Shown: piece by piece, positions 17,259 to 25,143 of the stretch | Numbering within the stretch: position 1 is the first letter of the stretch | Layout: each line of letters opens with the position of its first letter | DNA from: RGIG1995 sp045645205 | Lineage (GTDB): Bacteria; Bacillota; Clostridia; Oscillospirales; CAG-272 | Assembly (NCBI GenBank): GCA_045645205.1 | Contig: JAZRIJ010000060.1 | Span: forward strand, 1-27,537 | Direction: 5' to 3' | DNA: 27,537 nt | Translations under genes and position numbers: made by a program | The notes under the pieces: model-generated | What the model saw: the letters and a program-made list of their open reading frames with translations, nothing else | What the model was told of the DNA's origin: nothing | Databases searched by the model: none

Positions 17259-17711
17259 ATGGCGAATTTCAATTTTAACAAAGTTATTCTCGGCGGTCGC
17301 CTTACTGCTGATCCCGAACTTAAAACAACTACAAGCGGAATTGTTGTTACATCATTCTCGATAGCTGTTACACGCCGTTTTGCAAAGGCGGCAGACGGAC
17401 AGGCAAACCAGCAGAGCGATTTTATCAACTGCGTTGCTTGGAGAAATCAGGCTGAATTTATAACAAGATATTTCAGAAAAGGCAGTTCGATTTGTATTAC
17501 AGGTTCGCTTCAGACAAGAACATGGACAGATCAGCAGAATAACAAGAGATATGTTACTGAGGTTGTTGTTGACGAGGTCAACTTTGTAGACAGCAAGTCT
17601 GACAGTACACAGTATCAAAATTCGTCTGATAATTTTGGTGCGCCTTCCTACTCGACAGAAACAGCACCTGATTTTGAGGTTATATCCGGAGATCAGGATC
17701 TGCCTTTCTAA
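17259..17711 (+). CDS. ssb: Single-stranded DNA-binding protein
   Basis: The 150-residue protein coats single-stranded DNA in replication and repair. An OB fold covers about residues 1-110 (FNKVILGGRLTADPELKTT, VTSFSIAVTRRF, FINCVAWRNQAEFITRYFRKGSSICITGSLQTRTW). The acidic C-terminal tip DQDLPF, which docks partner proteins, is preserved after a short Ser/Gln-rich linker. The gene lies 25 bp after rpsF. A weak AGAAGGG site precedes ATG 17259. Confidence 0.97.
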   Translation: MANFNFNKVILGGRLTADPELKTTTSGIVVTSFSIAVTRRFAKAADGQANQQSDFINCVAWRNQAEFITRYFRKGSSICITGSLQTRTWTDQQNNKRYVTEVVVDEVNFVDSKSDSTQYQNSSDNFGAPSYSTETAPDFEVISGDQDLPF

Positions 17712-17750
17712 CTTAAGGCAGTATCAATCAAAAAGCATAGAATTTATGCT
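17701..17750 (+). promoter_or_regulatory. Two small hairpins between ssb and rpsR
   Basis: TGCCTT/AAGGCA (17701-17706, 17715-17720) encloses the ssb stop codon, and AGCATA/TATGCT (17734-17739, 17745-17750) follows. No T-run is present, so termination is unlikely. They could set mRNA processing or the relative output of ssb and rpsR. Confidence 0.35.
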
Positions 17751-17781
17751 ATTCAGAAATTAAATAGGAGGATTCGTAAAA

Positions 17782-18027
17782 ATGGATAGAGAACAGAAGC
17801 CTTTCCGTCAGGGCAACCGCAAGAGAAAGAAAGTTTGCCAGTTCTGCGCTGACAAGATCGAACATATCGATTACAAAGACACAGCTCGTCTCAGAAAATA
17901 TATCAGCGAACGTTCAAAGATTCTTCCCAGAAGAATTACAGGAACATGCGCTAAGCATCAGCGCCAGGTAACCATCGCTGTTAAGCGTGCTCGCCAGATT
18001 GCACTTTTGCCTTACGTAAGCGACTGA
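17782..18027 (+). CDS. rpsR: 30S ribosomal protein S18
   Basis: This is an 81-residue basic ribosomal protein and partner of S6. Family features are CQFCADKIEHIDYKDTARLRKYISERSKILPRRITGTCAKHQRQ and VAVKRARQIALLPYV-like sequence (here TIAVKRARQIALLPYV). CxxC near the N terminus and CxxH later suggest the zinc-binding (C+) version. AGGAGG precedes ATG 17782. It ends the operon at a strong terminator. Confidence 0.97.
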   Translation: MDREQKPFRQGNRKRKKVCQFCADKIEHIDYKDTARLRKYISERSKILPRRITGTCAKHQRQVTIAVKRARQIALLPYVSD

Positions 18028-18044
18028 TTATAACACAAAAAATT

Positions 18045-18073
18045 AAAGCTGCATTTCGGTGCAGCTTTTTTTT
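18045..18073. terminator. Bidirectional terminator between rpsR and the ypeB-like gene
   Basis: AAAGCTGCA (18045-18053) and TGCAGCTTT (18060-18068) form a 9-bp stem around TTTCGG, and the T-run extends to 18073. An A-rich left flank gives a T-run on the minus strand too, so it can serve the convergent gene that stops at 18076. Confidence 0.9.
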
Positions 18074-18075
18074 GC

Positions 18076-19293
18076 TTACAATAACCCCATAAATTGCAGA
18101 TATTCTTTTTCAAGATAAATAGTACCTTTTTGATTTTCGCTTGATGTTATGCAGTAGTAGACAGTTCCGCTTTCGGTGGTGAGCTTATATTCGAGATAGT
18201 ATTGCTCGTCTCGTAATACCGCTTTCTCGGAAATAACCGTGAGATTTTTTATTATTTCGGGACGGTCAGAGGAAGCTGATATATTATAATCAGGCAGCTG
18301 CGTGCTTCCGTGGTTTTTTAAATATTTAGTTGCGTCGAAGGCTTTAAGTGTATAGTCGTTCAAGCTTAAACCTAATTTTATAGGTTCGTTGTAATTAATT
18401 ATTTTTGCATTTTCTAATGTTTTTTCGGGACAGAATATATAGTATATAAGTTCGTCTGTTTTGTAAGAATATACTTCAATGCAGTTTTCGGCATATGGTG
18501 CATATAGGTTTAAATATTCTTTTGCAGAATCAGCCGAAGTGGTAATTGGATCATTTCTTTTGACAGAGGTATCTTCGGCAGCCATTCTGCTCAGAATTTT
18601 TCCGGAAGGGAATATATCGGCATAGGAGTTTGAGACAGCGTAGCTTATCGATTTAGGAGACGTATAGTTTCCTTTGAATAAAGGAGGCGAAAGAGGAAAA
18701 TTCAGTATGTTTTTTGCAAATTGAGAAATATCTTTTCTGTCGGCAATTATTTGTTTTTCAAGTAATGAATATTGACTCTCAAGTGTATTTAAAATATTTT
18801 TATAATATTTGCTGTCTTTTTTTACTAAAAAATGTTGCTCAATTTGTTTTATGCTTTCTTCATTTTTGTAGTTGCTGCAAACGGATATAAAAATGTTTGA
18901 TATATCTGTAAGTTCCGAATAATATCTTTGATTTTTCTCACAGTCCGTCATATCACTTTTGGCGTATTCTGTTAATTCTGTTAACCATGCTGCAGTATTT
19001 TCAAAATTGTAATCGCAAATAAAAATTAAACTTCTTGCGGTTTTGCATTGCGCGTAAATTTCTTTGCTTTCATCAACAAAACTTCCGATTGTGAACCCTT
19101 TTTCAAATGATTGTGTAATGATTTCAAATGAAGCGAAAATGTTTGTTATAATTGATAGGGCAGAAGAGTCAACTGATTTCTTTTGTAATAATTTTTGTTT
19201 GCTGTTTTGGATAAAAATACCCGATATTACGGCAAAAAAAACAATTATTAACGCTATAGTTTTTATTATATATTTTCTTTTGACAATTTGCAT
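18076..19293 (-). CDS. YpeB-like spore germination protein
   Basis: The 405-residue protein resembles YpeB, which supports the cortex-lytic enzyme SleB in spores. It has an N-terminal membrane anchor (about residues 9-27). A helical region follows with SFEKGFTIGSF and NTAAWLTELTEYAKS, similar in layout to the YpeB alpha-helical domain. C-terminal PepSY-like repeats include KLGLSLNDYTLKAFDATKYLKNHG and YYLEYKLTTESGTVYYCITSSE. It is somewhat shorter and more diverged than typical YpeB, and no sleB gene is adjacent in this window. AAAGGT precedes ATG 19293. An unrelated PepSY-containing membrane protein remains possible. Confidence 0.65.
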   Translation of the reverse strand: MQIVKRKYIIKTIALIIVFFAVISGIFIQNSKQKLLQKKSVDSSALSIITNIFASFEIITQSFEKGFTIGSFVDESKEIYAQCKTARSLIFICDYNFENTAAWLTELTEYAKSDMTDCEKNQRYYSELTDISNIFISVCSNYKNEESIKQIEQHFLVKKDSKYYKNILNTLESQYSLLEKQIIADRKDISQFAKNILNFPLSPPLFKGNYTSPKSISYAVSNSYADIFPSGKILSRMAAEDTSVKRNDPITTSADSAKEYLNLYAPYAENCIEVYSYKTDELIYYIFCPEKTLENAKIINYNEPIKLGLSLNDYTLKAFDATKYLKNHGSTQLPDYNISASSDRPEIIKNLTVISEKAVLRDEQYYLEYKLTTESGTVYYCITSSENQKGTIYLEKEYLQFMGLL

Positions 19294-19335
19294 AGTATTT
19301 ACCTTTAATTATTTTATAAAATATAGACAAAAAAA

Positions 19336-19364
19336 TTGACAAGAGCAGTTGTTTTTGTTATAAT
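19336..19364 (+). promoter_or_regulatory. Promoter of darA-holB-ricT
   Basis: A consensus TTGACA (19336-19341), a 17-bp spacer and TATAAT (19359-19364) make one of the strongest promoters in the window. The start would be near 19371. Confidence 0.9.
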
Positions 19365-19423
19365 AATATTGTGAAAATAATAGAATTATTAAACGAAGTA
19401 AAATATAGTAAGGAGACGAAATT

Positions 19424-19747
19424 ATGAAACTATTGTTAGCGATTGTAAACAACGATGATGCCAACTATGTAAACACGGGACTTAGTAAATCAGGATTTAC
19501 AGCAACCAAAATCGCATCAACAGGCAGTTTCTTGATGAGCGGTAATACTACTTTCCTTACTGGCGTTGAGGATGAAGATGTAGAAAAAGTTTTGGAAATT
19601 ATCAGTCAATTTTCCAAAAAACGAACTGTCCCGCTTCCGGCTGATCCTGTATACAGTCCCACATCAATTTTGAATGCTTCTGCTAAGGTAACTGTTGGAG
19701 GAGCTACTGTATTTGTACTTAATGTTGAAAGGTTTGAACACATTTAA
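19424..19747 (+). CDS. darA: Cyclic di-AMP receptor DarA/PstA (PII-like)
   Basis: The 107-residue PII-like trimeric protein of the DarA/PstA (YaaQ) family binds c-di-AMP. Family features are KLLLAIVNNDDA at the N terminus, the T-loop region GFTATKIASTGSFLMSGNTTFLTGVED, and GGATVFVLNVERFEHI at the C terminus. AAGGAG precedes ATG 19424. The neighbouring order with holB and ricT is the Bacillus/Clostridium order, except that the yaaR-type gene often found in between is absent. What it signals to is unknown. Confidence 0.93.
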   Translation: MKLLLAIVNNDDANYVNTGLSKSGFTATKIASTGSFLMSGNTTFLTGVEDEDVEKVLEIISQFSKKRTVPLPADPVYSPTSILNASAKVTVGGATVFVLNVERFEHI

Positions 19748-19759
19748 TACGGTTAATAA

Positions 19760-20797
19760 ATGGAAAACGAAAAGAGTTATTTATACGGAAATGAAAAGCT
19801 GTTGAGTTTTTTTGAAAACGCAGCAGAAAGCGGTAAAATGGCACATGCATATATATTTGAAGGCGGACGGGGAAGTGGTAAGCACACGCTGGCTCGTCGT
19901 GTTGCCTGTCTTCTTGCTTGTCGATCGTTGATTGACAGACCTTGCTTTATGTGTGAATCATGCCGGAAGATTTCCGAAGGGCTTTCTCCCGATGTAATCG
20001 AATTATCGCTTTCAAAGGATAAAAAGACTATTGGTGTTGAGTCTATACGTGAGCTTCGCTCAAGCGTATATGTAAAACCGACCGAAGAGGATATAAAGGT
20101 ATATATAATCTGTAATGCGGACGCTATGACCATTCAGGCGCAGAATGTTTTTTTAAAGGTTCTTGAAGAACCGCCCAAAGGTGTATTTTTCTTTATGCTT
20201 TGTGAAAATACATCGAACATTCTTCCTACAGTTAAGTCACGAGCTTCTGTTTTGAAAATGCAGATATTTTCAGACAAGGAATTGTCAGACTATTTGCTTG
20301 AGAATAACAAATCGGCTGTTGCTTTGTATAATACAAACCCCGATGAATTTGAGCTTATTGTACGTATTTCAGAAGGGAAGATTGGTGAGGCTGAAAGGCT
20401 TATATCCGACTCCAAAAACGATAAGGCTCATTCAAAACATGAAAAGGCAAAAATGCTTATAGAATTATCTTCTGATGGCTCAAAATTTTCTGACTTTTTG
20501 GTTTATGTTCAAAAAATGGCTCAGACTAGAGAAGAGTTGCTTGATATACTTCTTTACGCCATGTATGCTGCAAGAGATCTTATTGCTGTTAAAAAAAATG
20601 ATGAAGATGTAAAACAACTGTTATTTTACAGTGATTTGGAGTATGCGCGTAATGTAGCTTCAAAGTTTACATCAGCGGGAGTTATAAATATATATGACGA
20701 ATTTTGCCGAGCACGCGAGGACATATCTCTAAATGTAAACCTCAATAATACTCTCAACTATTTCGCGTGCCAGTTAAGAAGAGTGGCAAACATTTAA
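19760..20797 (+). CDS. holB: DNA polymerase III delta-prime subunit
   Basis: The 345-residue clamp-loader subunit belongs to the AAA+ family. Residues 30-45 hold a P-loop-like GGRGSGKHTLARR, which is unusually complete for a delta-prime. A zinc module follows (CRSLIDRPCFMCESC, C-x8-C-x2-C-x2-C). FLKVLEEPPKGVFFFMLCEN and TVKSRASVL mark the sensor region; the usual SRC reads SRA here. The C-terminal half is diverged, as is common. It lies 12 bp after darA. Confidence 0.92.
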   Translation: MENEKSYLYGNEKLLSFFENAAESGKMAHAYIFEGGRGSGKHTLARRVACLLACRSLIDRPCFMCESCRKISEGLSPDVIELSLSKDKKTIGVESIRELRSSVYVKPTEEDIKVYIICNADAMTIQAQNVFLKVLEEPPKGVFFFMLCENTSNILPTVKSRASVLKMQIFSDKELSDYLLENNKSAVALYNTNPDEFELIVRISEGKIGEAERLISDSKNDKAHSKHEKAKMLIELSSDGSKFSDFLVYVQKMAQTREELLDILLYAMYAARDLIAVKKNDEDVKQLLFYSDLEYARNVASKFTSAGVINIYDEFCRAREDISLNVNLNNTLNYFACQLRRVANI

Positions 20798-20875
20798 GTG
20801 AACAAACTTTTTTGCTTCGGCAGCGGTAGAAAAGAAATGAAAAAATAATAATGCTGCCAGGACATGGAGAAACAA

Positions 20876-21781
20876 ATGGATAAAAATGAAATAGTGGAAC
20901 TCCCCGAAAAAGTGGAGGTTATAGGTGTCAGATTTAGACAGACGGGCAAAATATATTATTTTGACCCAAATGGGTTTAGAATCGAGCAGAGCGAAAATGT
21001 TATTGTTGAGACAGCAAGAGGACTTGAATACGGTCATACTGTTGCCGGAAACAAGTTTGTTCCCAACACTGAGATTGTTCCGCCTTTGCGTAAGGTTATC
21101 AGAAAAGCAACAGTTGATGATGATAATCACCATGAGGAAAACAGCCAAAAAGAAAAAGAAGCATTTGATATATGTCTTCAAAAGATTGAAAAGCATAAGC
21201 TTGACATGAAGCTTATTGAGGTTGAATATACATTTGATAATAATAAGCTTCTTTTCTATTTTTCTTCAGAAGGCAGGGTTGATTTCCGTGAGCTTGTAAA
21301 AGACCTTGCGGCTGTATTTAAAACAAGAATCGAGCTCCGCCAGATAGGTATAAGAGATGAAGCAAAAATGATGGGCGGACTTGGAGTTTGCGGCAGACCG
21401 TTTTGTTGTAAAACATTTTTAAATGATTTTGCTCAGGTGTCTATAAAGATGGCAAAGGAACAAAATTTATCGCTGAATTCTGCTAAGATTTCGGGAACAT
21501 GCGGCAGGCTTATGTGTTGTCTTAGATATGAGTCCGAGGTTTACGAAGAAGAACTGAAGAGAACACCGAAAGTGGATTCGATAGTTGATACTCCGGATGG
21601 CGAAGGGGTTGTAGCAGAAATCAGTCCTTTGGCAGGTATTGTTAAGGTAAGACTTAACTCTACTCCGGATCAAGCGCCAAAACCTTTTTCAAGAGATGCA
21701 GTTAAAGTAAAAGGCTACCTGCGCAAGAAGGAAAAGGAAGAAAAAATTGACGAAGAGCTAAAAAAACTTGAAGAATCTTAA
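20876..21781 (+). CDS. ricT: RicT/YaaT family protein (PSP1 domain)
   Basis: The 301-residue protein is the RicT subunit of the Ric (Y) complex, which in Bacillus subtilis binds Fe-S clusters and affects RNase Y-dependent RNA maturation. The PSP1 core is visible (VIGVRFRQTGKIYYFDP, VEYTFDNNKLLFYFSSEGRVDFRELVKDLAAVFKTRIELRQIG). Cysteine pairs lie in GVCGRPFCCKTFL and GTCGRLMCCLRYE. Start 20876 is preferred over 20864 because TGGAGA sits 6-7 nt upstream. The partner genes (ylbF, ymcA types) are not in this window. Confidence 0.93.
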   Translation: MDKNEIVELPEKVEVIGVRFRQTGKIYYFDPNGFRIEQSENVIVETARGLEYGHTVAGNKFVPNTEIVPPLRKVIRKATVDDDNHHEENSQKEKEAFDICLQKIEKHKLDMKLIEVEYTFDNNKLLFYFSSEGRVDFRELVKDLAAVFKTRIELRQIGIRDEAKMMGGLGVCGRPFCCKTFLNDFAQVSIKMAKEQNLSLNSAKISGTCGRLMCCLRYESEVYEEELKRTPKVDSIVDTPDGEGVVAEISPLAGIVKVRLNSTPDQAPKPFSRDAVKVKGYLRKKEKEEKIDEELKKLEES

Positions 21782-21800
21782 AAAATATATCGTAAACCAT

Positions 21801-21829
21801 TTGCTTTTTTTGAATATGTGTGCTATAAT
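21801..21829 (+). promoter_or_regulatory. Promoter of the ferredoxin gene (extended -10)
   Basis: TTGCTT (21801-21806), a 17-bp spacer and TATAAT (21824-21829) preceded by TGC (extended -10). The start near 21836 leaves an 80-nt leader. Confidence 0.8.
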
Positions 21830-21914
21830 ATGTCTGCAGATAGCGACAAGCGGATAGATTTGATGTTGTCTGTCGAACATTTAGTATTAAATACCGTTAT
21901 GGAGGTGTACACAA

Positions 21915-22088
21915 ATGGCTTATAAAATTGACGCAGAGCTTTGCATTGGTTGCGGTGCATGCGCAGGGGATTGTCCTGTAGAATGCATTACAGAACAGGA
22001 TGGCAAATATGTTATTGATGCAGACAAGTGTCTTGACTGTGGCGCTTGCGCAGGTTCTTGTCCTGTAGAAGCTCCCAAGGCTGAATAA
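21915..22088 (+). CDS. 2[4Fe-4S] ferredoxin, 57 residues
   Basis: This small clostridial-type electron carrier starts MAYKIDAELCIGCGACAGDC. It carries two complete cluster motifs CxxCxxCxxxCP: Cys10, 13, 16, 20 and Cys39, 42, 45, 49. Length is typical for an 8Fe ferredoxin. GGAGGTG (21901-21907) precedes ATG 21915 by 7 nt, and the gene has its own promoter and terminator, so it is a single-gene unit. Likely partners such as pyruvate:ferredoxin oxidoreductase or hydrogenase are inferred and not seen here. Confidence 0.97.
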   Translation: MAYKIDAELCIGCGACAGDCPVECITEQDGKYVIDADKCLDCGACAGSCPVEAPKAE

Positions 22089-22137
22089 TTTTAACATTTT
22101 ACGGTAAAAAAGATTTACATATCATTTGCCGGGTTTT

Positions 22138-22181
22138 GATAGGAAATCTGCCTCTGTGCCGATTTCCTATCTTAATTTTTT
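22138..22181 (+). terminator. Intrinsic terminator of the ferredoxin gene
   Basis: GATAGGAAATC (22138-22148) and GATTTCCTATC (22161-22171) form a perfect 11-bp stem with a 12-nt loop, followed by TTAATTTTTT. Confidence 0.85.
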
Positions 22182-22215
22182 ACAATAATATTTATAGAAG
22201 GGGCGGTATTGTTTT

Positions 22216-22995
22216 GTGCCTGAATTGAATAGCTATGTAAAGGAAGATGAAAAGATAGATAAGGTTGATGAAAAAATATCGCTTATTCAGAAAATTGATG
22301 GTTTTTCATATGGTACGGATGCAATTTTGCTTACAGGTTATATAAGAAAAATGTCAAAAAAGACGGCTGTTGAATTTGGTTCAGGAACAGGTATCGTATC
22401 TCTGCTATGCGAAGAGCATAAAAAATTTCAAAAAATATATTCTGTGGAAGTACAAAATGAATATTTTGACTTACTTAAACGGAATATTGCATATAACAGT
22501 TCTAAGGTAATACCCATAAATGCAGACATAAGAAAAATATCCACGGTTGATTTTGGCGGTGAAGTTGACGTAGTCTTTTCAAATCCGCCATATATGAAAA
22601 CAAATTCAGGAAAATCTAATACAGATTTGGGAAAAAATACGGCAAGACACGAAGTTGAGGGCGGAATAGACGATTTTTGTAAGGCGGCAGTTAGGATTTT
22701 GAAGCATGGCGGACTCTTCTACTGTGTTTACCGTCCCGACAGAGCAATTGACCTTATTTGCGCCTTAAGAAACAACAATCTTGAACCCAAGAGAATGACG
22801 TATGTTTATCCTTATGTTGACGGTAGGGCGTGTTTGATGCTTGTGGAAGCCAAGAAGGGGGCGGCGTCATCGGTGTTTACAACAAAACCTTTTATAATTT
22901 TTAACAGTCCGACCGAAAGCAACTGCGATAATACAGCTGATATGGACAAGCTTTACAAGGAGTGTGATATGGATGATGAATACAAGATACTTTGA
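22216..22995 (+). CDS. TrmN6/YabB-like tRNA1(Val) adenine-N6 methyltransferase
   Basis: The 259-residue SAM-dependent enzyme is expected to modify adenine 37 of a tRNA. It has DGFSYGTDAILLTGYI, the SAM-binding AVEFGSGTGIVSLL, and the catalytic NPPY motif (VVFSNPPYMKTNSG) typical of N6-adenine methyltransferases. LFYCVYRPDR and VYPYVDGRACLMLVEAKKGA match the family's C-terminal half. The start is GTG 22216, with GAAGGGGCGG upstream. It overlaps rsmI by 23 bases, the frequent yabB-rsmI pairing in Firmicutes. Confidence 0.9.
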   Translation: MPELNSYVKEDEKIDKVDEKISLIQKIDGFSYGTDAILLTGYIRKMSKKTAVEFGSGTGIVSLLCEEHKKFQKIYSVEVQNEYFDLLKRNIAYNSSKVIPINADIRKISTVDFGGEVDVVFSNPPYMKTNSGKSNTDLGKNTARHEVEGGIDDFCKAAVRILKHGGLFYCVYRPDRAIDLICALRNNNLEPKRMTYVYPYVDGRACLMLVEAKKGAASSVFTTKPFIIFNSPTESNCDNTADMDKLYKECDMDDEYKIL

Positions 22996-23851
22996 ATATG
23001 GAGAAGAAAAAAACAAAATAGAAAACGGTGTATTGTATCTTGTTGCAACTCCCATAGGCAATATGTCAGACATGAGCGAAAGGGCGTTAAAAGTACTTGA
23101 GAATGTGGATCACATTGCCGCCGAGGATACAAGAAATACAGGTAAGTTGTTGTCTTACTTTGGAGTAAAGCAAAGCTATATTACTTATCACGAGCATAAC
23201 AAGGCTGAAGCAGGCTCAAAGATTGCTGATAGATTGCAAAACGGTGAAAGTATAGCGCTGGTTACAGATGCAGGAATGCCTGCGATAAGTGATCCGGGCG
23301 AAGATTTAGTCAGACTATGTGTGGAAAGAGGTATAAAGGTAACATGTGTTCCGGGGGCAAATGCATTAACAACTGCTCTTGTATTGTCGGGGCTTGATAC
23401 AAGAAGATTTAGTTTCGAAGGTTTCTTAAGCGGACAGGCGAATGAAAGAAAAAATCTTATTGAAAGTGTAAAAGATGATGTAAGGACTCTTATATTTTAT
23501 GAAGCTCCGCATAAATTGAAAGCGACTTTAGATGATTTTTACCGTATTCTCGGTGACAGGAAGATAGCTATTTGTCGTGAGCTTACAAAGATTAACGAAG
23601 AAATATGCCGTACAACAATAGGACAAGCAGTTGAACTGTACAAAATTAAAGAACCGAGGGGGGAATATGTTCTTGTTATTGAGGGTGCAAAGTCAATAAC
23701 TGAAAACGACTGGACAAGTCTTTCGATTGATGAGCATATTGCATTCTATACAGAAAATGGTATGTCAAAAATGGATGCTATAAAAAAAGTCGCAAAAGAC
23801 AGAAGTGTTCCGAAAGGCGATATTTATAAGCTGACAATATCTAAAAAATAA
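22973..23851 (+). CDS. rsmI: 16S rRNA (cytidine1402-2'-O)-methyltransferase RsmI
   Basis: The 292-residue enzyme methylates the ribose of C1402 in 16S rRNA. Its tetrapyrrole methyltransferase fold shows LYLVATPIGNMSDMSERAL, HIAAEDTRNTGKLLSYF, ALVTDAGMPAISDPGEDLV, PGANALTTALVLSGL and FEGFLS. Three starts are close together: GTG 22964, ATG 22973 and ATG 22976. AAGGAG (22957-22962) is 10 nt before 22973, so I use that one. It overlaps the previous gene, indicating coupling. Confidence 0.96.
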   Translation: MMNTRYFEYGEEKNKIENGVLYLVATPIGNMSDMSERALKVLENVDHIAAEDTRNTGKLLSYFGVKQSYITYHEHNKAEAGSKIADRLQNGESIALVTDAGMPAISDPGEDLVRLCVERGIKVTCVPGANALTTALVLSGLDTRRFSFEGFLSGQANERKNLIESVKDDVRTLIFYEAPHKLKATLDDFYRILGDRKIAICRELTKINEEICRTTIGQAVELYKIKEPRGEYVLVIEGAKSITENDWTSLSIDEHIAFYTENGMSKMDAIKKVAKDRSVPKGDIYKLTISKK

Positions 23852-23861
23852 CCTGTTATGT

Positions 23862-23895
23862 AAAAAGACACAACTTCAAAAAGCTGTGTCTTTTT
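23862..23895. terminator. Bidirectional terminator between rsmI and the vanZ-like gene
   Basis: AAAAAGACACA (23862-23872) and TGTGTCTTTTT (23885-23895) form an 11-bp stem with T-runs on both strands. The vanZ-like stop codon (23876) lies in the loop, so the structure overlaps the coding end. Confidence 0.85.
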
Positions 23896-24361
23896 TGTGT
23901 TTAATAATTATATGTGATGAAAATTTAAATATACCGTATCCGATTACCGCGCCTATAATATTGAGTATTAAATCATCAATATCACAGCTTCCGAGCAGAG
24001 TAAAAAGCTGTATGACCTCTATACAGATTATGGTCAATACTGTGTAAAACAACCACTTCCAAAAGATACGAAGCTTGGTCCAGACAAACGGTGTAAGCAC
24101 ACCTAACGGTACAAACATAATTACATTTCCCACAAGGTTTATAAAAGCGTGTCTTATTAAATAGTTACTTGATGAATTTGTTAAAACCCAGATGTATTTT
24201 TTTACGGTAAAGAGTGGGACAAAGTTTGTATTTGAGCGTACTCTATCCCAATAGGTTAATGCTGTATCCCGTCCTATACGTTGACCGAATAGAAGCCAGA
24301 TCATAAGTAAAGTATATATAATCAGTAAAATATTTGCTGTAGTATTTTTTATTGGTTTCAT
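23876..24361 (-). CDS. VanZ-like family membrane protein
   Basis: The 161-residue protein has about four membrane segments (near residues 9-25, 71-92, 100-118 and 130-150). It shows VanZ-type features: NFVPLFT after RSNTN, NLVGNVIMFVPLGVLTP, and EVIQLFTLLGSCDIDDLILNIIGAVIGYGIF. Family roles are unclear; the founder raises teicoplanin resistance slightly. Nothing here implies glycopeptide resistance. AAGGTG precedes ATG 24361. Confidence 0.88.
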   Translation of the reverse strand: MKPIKNTTANILLIIYTLLMIWLLFGQRIGRDTALTYWDRVRSNTNFVPLFTVKKYIWVLTNSSSNYLIRHAFINLVGNVIMFVPLGVLTPFVWTKLRIFWKWLFYTVLTIICIEVIQLFTLLGSCDIDDLILNIIGAVIGYGIFKFSSHIIIKHKKDTAF

Positions 24362-24454
24362 AAAATCACCTTAATCCACTAAAAATAATCTATAATTATT
24401 ATATATTATTTATTTTAAATAATCAAGGTTGATTTTGTTGTTGATTTTTCTATT

Positions 24455-25024
24455 TTACATATTTAATCCAAAATATGAAAGTATTCCTTCGTATATACTT
24501 TCTGCAAACAACTGTGGCTGTTGAGTCATAAGATATACATCATTTTCATTTGTTATGAACCCCATTTCAATAAGTACGGATGGCATAGGTGTTCTTCTCA
24601 GTACATATAGTGAGGGTCTGACAAACATCCCTCTGTTTTGTAGTCCTGTAAAATCGGATATGCTGTCGATTATTTCTTCTCCCAGCCAATATCCCTCGCC
24701 GTTCATACTGTATGCATATCCTTCTGTTCCGCTTATTTCCGGATTGACTGAAGCATTGGTGTGTAGTGATATAAAGTAATTAGCTCCCCAAGCTGTTGCC
24801 GCATTGACTCTTGCCGCAAGACTGGTGGAATTGCTTGTTCCGAGCTGTTCAGTTGGTGTGTTTCTGGAGAGTATGACTTCAAAATTTGGGTCGCTTTGGA
24901 GAAGGTTGGCCAGTCTCATACCAATGTCGTAAGTTATGTCCTGTTCGCGAAAACCAAAACCTTCCGCGCCAGCATTTGGATTAACGGGATTGTGTCCTTG
25001 GTCTATAAATATTTTTATTGCCAT
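24455..25024 (-). CDS. N-acetylmuramoyl-L-alanine amidase (Amidase_3), no signal peptide
   Basis: The 189-residue zinc amidase cleaves the bond between MurNAc and the stem peptide. Ligands can be placed as His11 (DQGHN), Glu27 (GFREQD) and His88 (ISLHTNA), with catalytic Glu153 (IEMGF). It has no signal peptide, membrane segment or wall-binding repeats. Such single-domain intracellular forms include sporulation mother-cell lysis amidases; phage lysins are also similar, but no phage genes surround it. AGAGGT precedes ATG 25024. The promoter region is shared divergently with the ttcA-like gene. Confidence 0.9.
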   Translation of the reverse strand: MAIKIFIDQGHNPVNPNAGAEGFGFREQDITYDIGMRLANLLQSDPNFEVILSRNTPTEQLGTSNSTSLAARVNAATAWGANYFISLHTNASVNPEISGTEGYAYSMNGEGYWLGEEIIDSISDFTGLQNRGMFVRPSLYVLRRTPMPSVLIEMGFITNENDVYLMTQQPQLFAESIYEGILSYFGLNM

Positions 25025-25081
25025 AAGTAATACCTCTGATTATAAAAAGTCTATTATTATAATATACATTTTGTTTTAATG

Positions 25082-25110
25082 TTGACATTGTTTTTAAGTT
25101 GATATATAAT
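25082..25110 (+). promoter_or_regulatory. Promoter of the ttcA-like gene
   Basis: TTGACA (25082-25087), a 17-bp spacer and TATAAT (25105-25110). The start near 25117 leaves a short leader of about 27 nt. Confidence 0.88.
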
Positions 25111-25143
25111 AAATCAATAAATTAATTGTAACGGGGAAAAGTA

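Noticed and set aside
20819..20858. GGCAGC/GCTGCC inverted repeat between holB and ricT
   Set aside because: The stem is only 6 bp with a 28-nt loop and no T-run; it may well be chance.
23876..24361. VanZ-like gene as an antibiotic-resistance locus
   Set aside because: No vanA, vanH, vanX or vanRS-type genes are nearby, and VanZ-like proteins are common in Firmicutes without that role.
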